A DNA stretch of 64,000 bases from Salegentibacter sediminis. Lineage in GTDB: Bacteria; Bacteroidota; Bacteroidia; Flavobacteriales; Flavobacteriaceae. Under the pieces are notes generated by a model. The model was not told where the DNA came from and did no database searches. It saw only the letters and a program-made list of their open reading frames with translations. Positions 61,851-64,000 of the stretch are shown here, piece after piece. The number at the start of each line of letters is the position of its first letter. The first letter of the stretch is position 1. The translations under genes were made by a program, and so were the position numbers. The DNA is taken from assembly GCF_002078605.1 (NCBI RefSeq), contig NZ_MSJR01000004.1:1-64000 (forward strand), read 5' to 3'.

Positions 61851-61864
61851 TTAAATAATCTAAG

Positions 61865-62794
61865 ATGAAATTCCCTCAAGCACACAGCTTACAACAAATT
61901 GCCACAATTATTGATTGTGAATTTGTAGGGCCTGCAGATTTTCCTGTTACCGGAATGAACGAGATTCACGTGGTAACTCCCGGGGATATAGTATTTGTAG
62001 ACCATCCAAAATATTACGATAAGGCGCTAAATTCTGCCGCAACCGTGGTATTGATAAATAAAAAAGTAGAAGCGCCGGAAGCTAAGGCTTTGCTGATTTC
62101 AGATGATCCCTTTAGGGATTTCAACAAACTTACCCGGTATTTTAAACCTTTTGAAAAAGCTCCTAAATCAATTGCCGATTCAGCAGAAATTGGAGAAGGA
62201 ACTGTCATTCAGCCTAACGCATTTGTGGGGAATAATGTTCGGATAGGGAAAAACTGCTTGATTCACGCTAACGTAAGCATCTATGATAATACGGTTATTG
62301 GGGATAATGTGACTATTCACTCGGGAACTGTGCTGGGTGGTGATGCTTTTTATTATAAGAACAGGCCGGAAGGCTTTGATAAGCTTCTTTCCGGAGGTCG
62401 TGTAGTGATTGAGAATAATGTGGATATTGGTGCTAATTGTACTATTGATAAGGGGGTAACTGGTGATACCACTATTAAAGAAGGTACTAAGCTCGATAAC
62501 CTTATCCAGGTAGGTCACGATACCGTAATAGGAAAAAAATGCCTTATCGCTTCTCAGGTGGGGATCGCAGGAGCCGTGGTAATTGAAGATGAAGTAACCA
62601 TTTGGGGGCAGGTAGGTTTCCGAAGCGGAATTGTAGTGAAGAAAGGCGGGGTTATGATGGGCCAGGCAGGCATTACCAAATCTACCAAAGAAAATACTGT
62701 TTACACCGGAAATCCGGCCATGGAAGCCAGAGCTAAATTAAAAGAGTTGGCGCTTTTAAGACAATTGCCTAAATTACTCCAGAAATTAAAATAA
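61865..62794 (+). CDS. Second LpxD-like hexapeptide acyltransferase
   Basis: The 309-residue protein has an LpxD-type N-terminal domain ('GDIVFVDHPKYYDKA', about 40-54) and a beta-helix (about 100-290) with a histidine in 'LIQVGHDTVIG' at the LpxD catalytic position. It differs from LpxD (58010) in the substrate region: 'GDAFYYKNRPEGFDKL' replaces the standard 'ADGFGF' loop. Homologues at this position near sucD are annotated as LpxD in relatives, but a different acyl or nucleotide-sugar substrate is likely given that a full LpxD is present. Confidence 0.82.
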   Translation: MKFPQAHSLQQIATIIDCEFVGPADFPVTGMNEIHVVTPGDIVFVDHPKYYDKALNSAATVVLINKKVEAPEAKALLISDDPFRDFNKLTRYFKPFEKAPKSIADSAEIGEGTVIQPNAFVGNNVRIGKNCLIHANVSIYDNTVIGDNVTIHSGTVLGGDAFYYKNRPEGFDKLLSGGRVVIENNVDIGANCTIDKGVTGDTTIKEGTKLDNLIQVGHDTVIGKKCLIASQVGIAGAVVIEDEVTIWGQVGFRSGIVVKKGGVMMGQAGITKSTKENTVYTGNPAMEARAKLKELALLRQLPKLLQKLK

Positions 62795-62800
62795 ACTATT

Positions 62801-63196
62801 ATGGCTTTAAGCGGAAAAGAAATTGTTGAAAATTTTTATACTTCCGATTTTTACCAGGATAAGGAAGTCCTGAGAGAATTCCTTCATCCCCAGGTGGAAC
62901 TGTCCTGGTACGGTACCACCGGGCTTAAAACGCTGAATCTTGATGAGATTTCGGATATAAGCCATCATTTAGCTCATTCTTTTGAATCGCTAAGAGCTGA
63001 AGTTGAAAATGTAATTTCAGAAAATGGAAAAACAGCCATTCAATTTACTTACCACGTAAGAACTATAGAAAACCCCGAAGAAGAAATGCCTCTGGCACAT
63101 TTTATGGCTATCTGGGAATTGAAAGACGATAAACTCTACCGGGGAGTACAGATAAGTCAGCTGGGGGAAGAGGTGAGCGAACAAGCCTGGTTATAA
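62801..63196 (+). CDS. NTF2-like (SnoaL-type) protein
   Basis: The 131-residue protein has the cone-shaped NTF2 fold pattern: N-terminal helices with 'FLHPQVELSWYGTTGL' (about 27-42) and later strands 'TAIQFTYHVRTI' and 'MAIWELKDDKLYRGVQI'. Members range from enzymes to binding proteins, and no catalytic residue set is diagnostic here. It lies 6 bp after the LpxD-like gene. Confidence 0.7.
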   Translation: MALSGKEIVENFYTSDFYQDKEVLREFLHPQVELSWYGTTGLKTLNLDEISDISHHLAHSFESLRAEVENVISENGKTAIQFTYHVRTIENPEEEMPLAHFMAIWELKDDKLYRGVQISQLGEEVSEQAWL

Positions 63197-63262
63197 AATT
63201 TCCTAAATAAGATCGATTTACCTGAATCCATTGGTAAACCCGACAATTAACTTCCAAAAAAC

Positions 63263-63293
63263 TTTAGGTTTTATTATTAAAAACCTACTTTTG
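63263..63293 (+). promoter_or_regulatory. Promoter of sucD
   Basis: TACTTTTG (63286-63293) matches TAnnTTTG and has a near -33 TTTA (63263-63266) 19 bp upstream. It ends 23 bp before ATG 63317. Confidence 0.5.
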
Positions 63294-63316
63294 TTATCGC
63301 AAAAAATATAAAATTT

Positions 63317-64000
63317 ATGAGCGTTTTAGTCAATAAAAATTCAAAGATAATCGTGCAGGGATTTACCGGAAGTGAAGGTACTTTCCACGCCGAACAGATG
63401 ATAGAATACGGTACTAATGTGGTAGGAGGAGTCACTCCCGGGAAAGGTGGCCAAAAACACCTTGATCGTCCCGTTTTTAATACAGTAGCTGATGCTGTTA
63501 AGGAAACCGGAGCAGATGTTTCTCTTATTTTCGTGCCACCGGCCTTCGCAGCCGATGCAATTATGGAAGCTGCAGATGCAGGCATAAAAGTGATTATTAC
63601 TATTACCGAAGGAATTCCTGTTGCCGATATGGTAAAGGCTTCTAACTATATTAAAAATAAAGATACCAGACTTGTTGGTCCTAACTGCCCGGGTGTGATC
63701 ACTCCGGGAGAAGCTAAGGTGGGTATTATGCCAGGTTTCGTTTTCAAAAAAGGAAATGTTGGTATCGTATCTAAATCGGGTACGCTTACCTACGAAGCTG
63801 CCGATCAGGTGGTGAAACAAGGTCTTGGTATTACTACTGCTATCGGAATTGGAGGAGATCCAATTATCGGAACTACCACTAAAGAGGCTGTAGAATTATT
63901 GATGAATGACGATGACACCGAAATTATCGTAATGATTGGGGAGATTGGTGGACAACTGGAAGCCGATGCCGCTCAGTGGGTTAAAGAAAACGGCAACCGT
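63317..64000 (+). CDS. sucD: Succinate-CoA ligase, alpha subunit (partial, runs off the window)
   Basis: 228 codons are in the window with no stop, so the gene continues past base 64000. The N-terminal CoA-binding domain is clear: '[14 protein letters not shown]' (residues 11-24), '[13 protein letters not shown]' (about 121-133), '[15 protein letters not shown]' and '[10 protein letters not shown]'. The active-site phosphohistidine lies beyond the end. With the beta subunit it makes succinate and ATP or GTP in the TCA cycle. Full length should be about 290 residues. Confidence 0.93.
   Translation, partial: MSVLVNKNSKIIVQGFTGSEGTFHAEQMIEYGTNVVGGVTPGKGGQKHLDRPVFNTVADAVKETGADVSLIFVPPAFAADAIMEAADAGIKVIITITEGIPVADMVKASNYIKNKDTRLVGPNCPGVITPGEAKVGIMPGFVFKKGNVGIVSKSGTLTYEAADQVVKQGLGITTAIGIGGDPIIGTTTKEAVELLMNDDDTEIIVMIGEIGGQLEADAAQWVKENGNR

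Noticed and set aside
1-64000. tRNA, rRNA, CRISPR arrays, insertion sequences, prophage or defence island
   Set aside because: I looked for cloverleaf-like tRNA ends, regularly spaced repeats, transposase or integrase motifs and known defence domains and saw none; this was by eye and not with a search program.

Overview
The window is about 64 kb of ordinary, densely coded chromosome from a member of the Bacteroidota, almost certainly family Flavobacteriaceae (the gene set resembles the marine Gramella/Salegentibacter/Zunongwangia group, but the genus is inference). The signs are: type IX secretion (a PorX regulator and a cargo with a C-terminal sorting domain), a CarboxypepD-like TonB-dependent receptor, a ResB-CcsA fusion, an LpxC-FabZ fusion, a DUF4834/YfhO pair, a serine palmitoyltransferase-like enzyme, and TAnnTTTG promoter boxes (the Bacteroidetes -7 element) in front of many genes. 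I see no rRNA, tRNA, CRISPR array, insertion sequence or prophage.

Layout. 1-4.4 kb: palindromic intergenic repeats, a T9SS cargo with two small membrane proteins, an Smr-domain protein and a calcium-repeat lipoprotein. 4.4-9.5 kb: cysteine desulfurase, an acyl-CoA carboxylase beta subunit followed by a 47-residue ORF, a hydroxyacid-dehydrogenase homologue with a degraded active site, and a split YeeE/YedE sulfur transporter. 9.5-16.7 kb: TRIC channel, thioredoxin reductase, and a coupled operon of PIG-L deacetylase, 35-residue membrane protein, sodium:solute symporter and Gfo/Idh/MocA oxidoreductase. 16.7-20.5 kb: a tight operon (DUF2520, KdsC-like phosphatase, SMR exporter, UbiA prenyltransferase, Maf, short MscS). 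20.5-28.1 kb: cytochrome c biogenesis fusion, fumarase, TonB receptor. 28.2-38.8 kb: ArsC-like protein, RF2 with its programmed frameshift, zinc metalloprotease, aldolase, YbaB, S9 peptidase, a cysteine/cystathionine synthase and a serine palmitoyltransferase-like enzyme. 38.9-45.4 kb: envelope genes (transporter-like protein, DUF4834, YfhO, glycosyltransferase, a frameshifted flippase). 45.5-52 kb: a basic secreted protein, UvrA, a sigma factor with a structured leader and a 50-residue ORF, Nth without iron-sulfur cysteines, and a thiol peroxidase. 52-56.7 kb: DUF4258-like protein, alanine dehydrogenase, a membrane protein overlapped by a small secreted-peptide ORF, TsaE, PorX. 56.7 kb to the end: HD hydrolase, lipid A genes (lpxD, lpxC-fabZ, lpxA), EF-P, a second LpxD-like protein, an NTF2-like protein and the start of sucD.

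How the genes work together. Much of the window serves the cell envelope: lipid A acylation (lpxD/lpxC-fabZ/lpxA), a Kdo phosphatase, prenyl and sphingoid lipid enzymes, a surface glycan group, and T9SS control by PorX. Housekeeping (UvrA, Nth, RF2, EF-P, TsaE, fumarase, sucD) fills the rest. I did not find a clear-cut new system. The best leads are small proteins missed by usual length cut-offs (35 aa with a symporter, 47 aa with a carboxylase, 48 aa secreted and overlapping a four-helix membrane protein, 50 aa behind a sigma factor), the inverted-repeat leader of the sigma factor, and two enzymes lacking family-defining residues (a 2-hydroxyacid dehydrogenase homologue and Nth).
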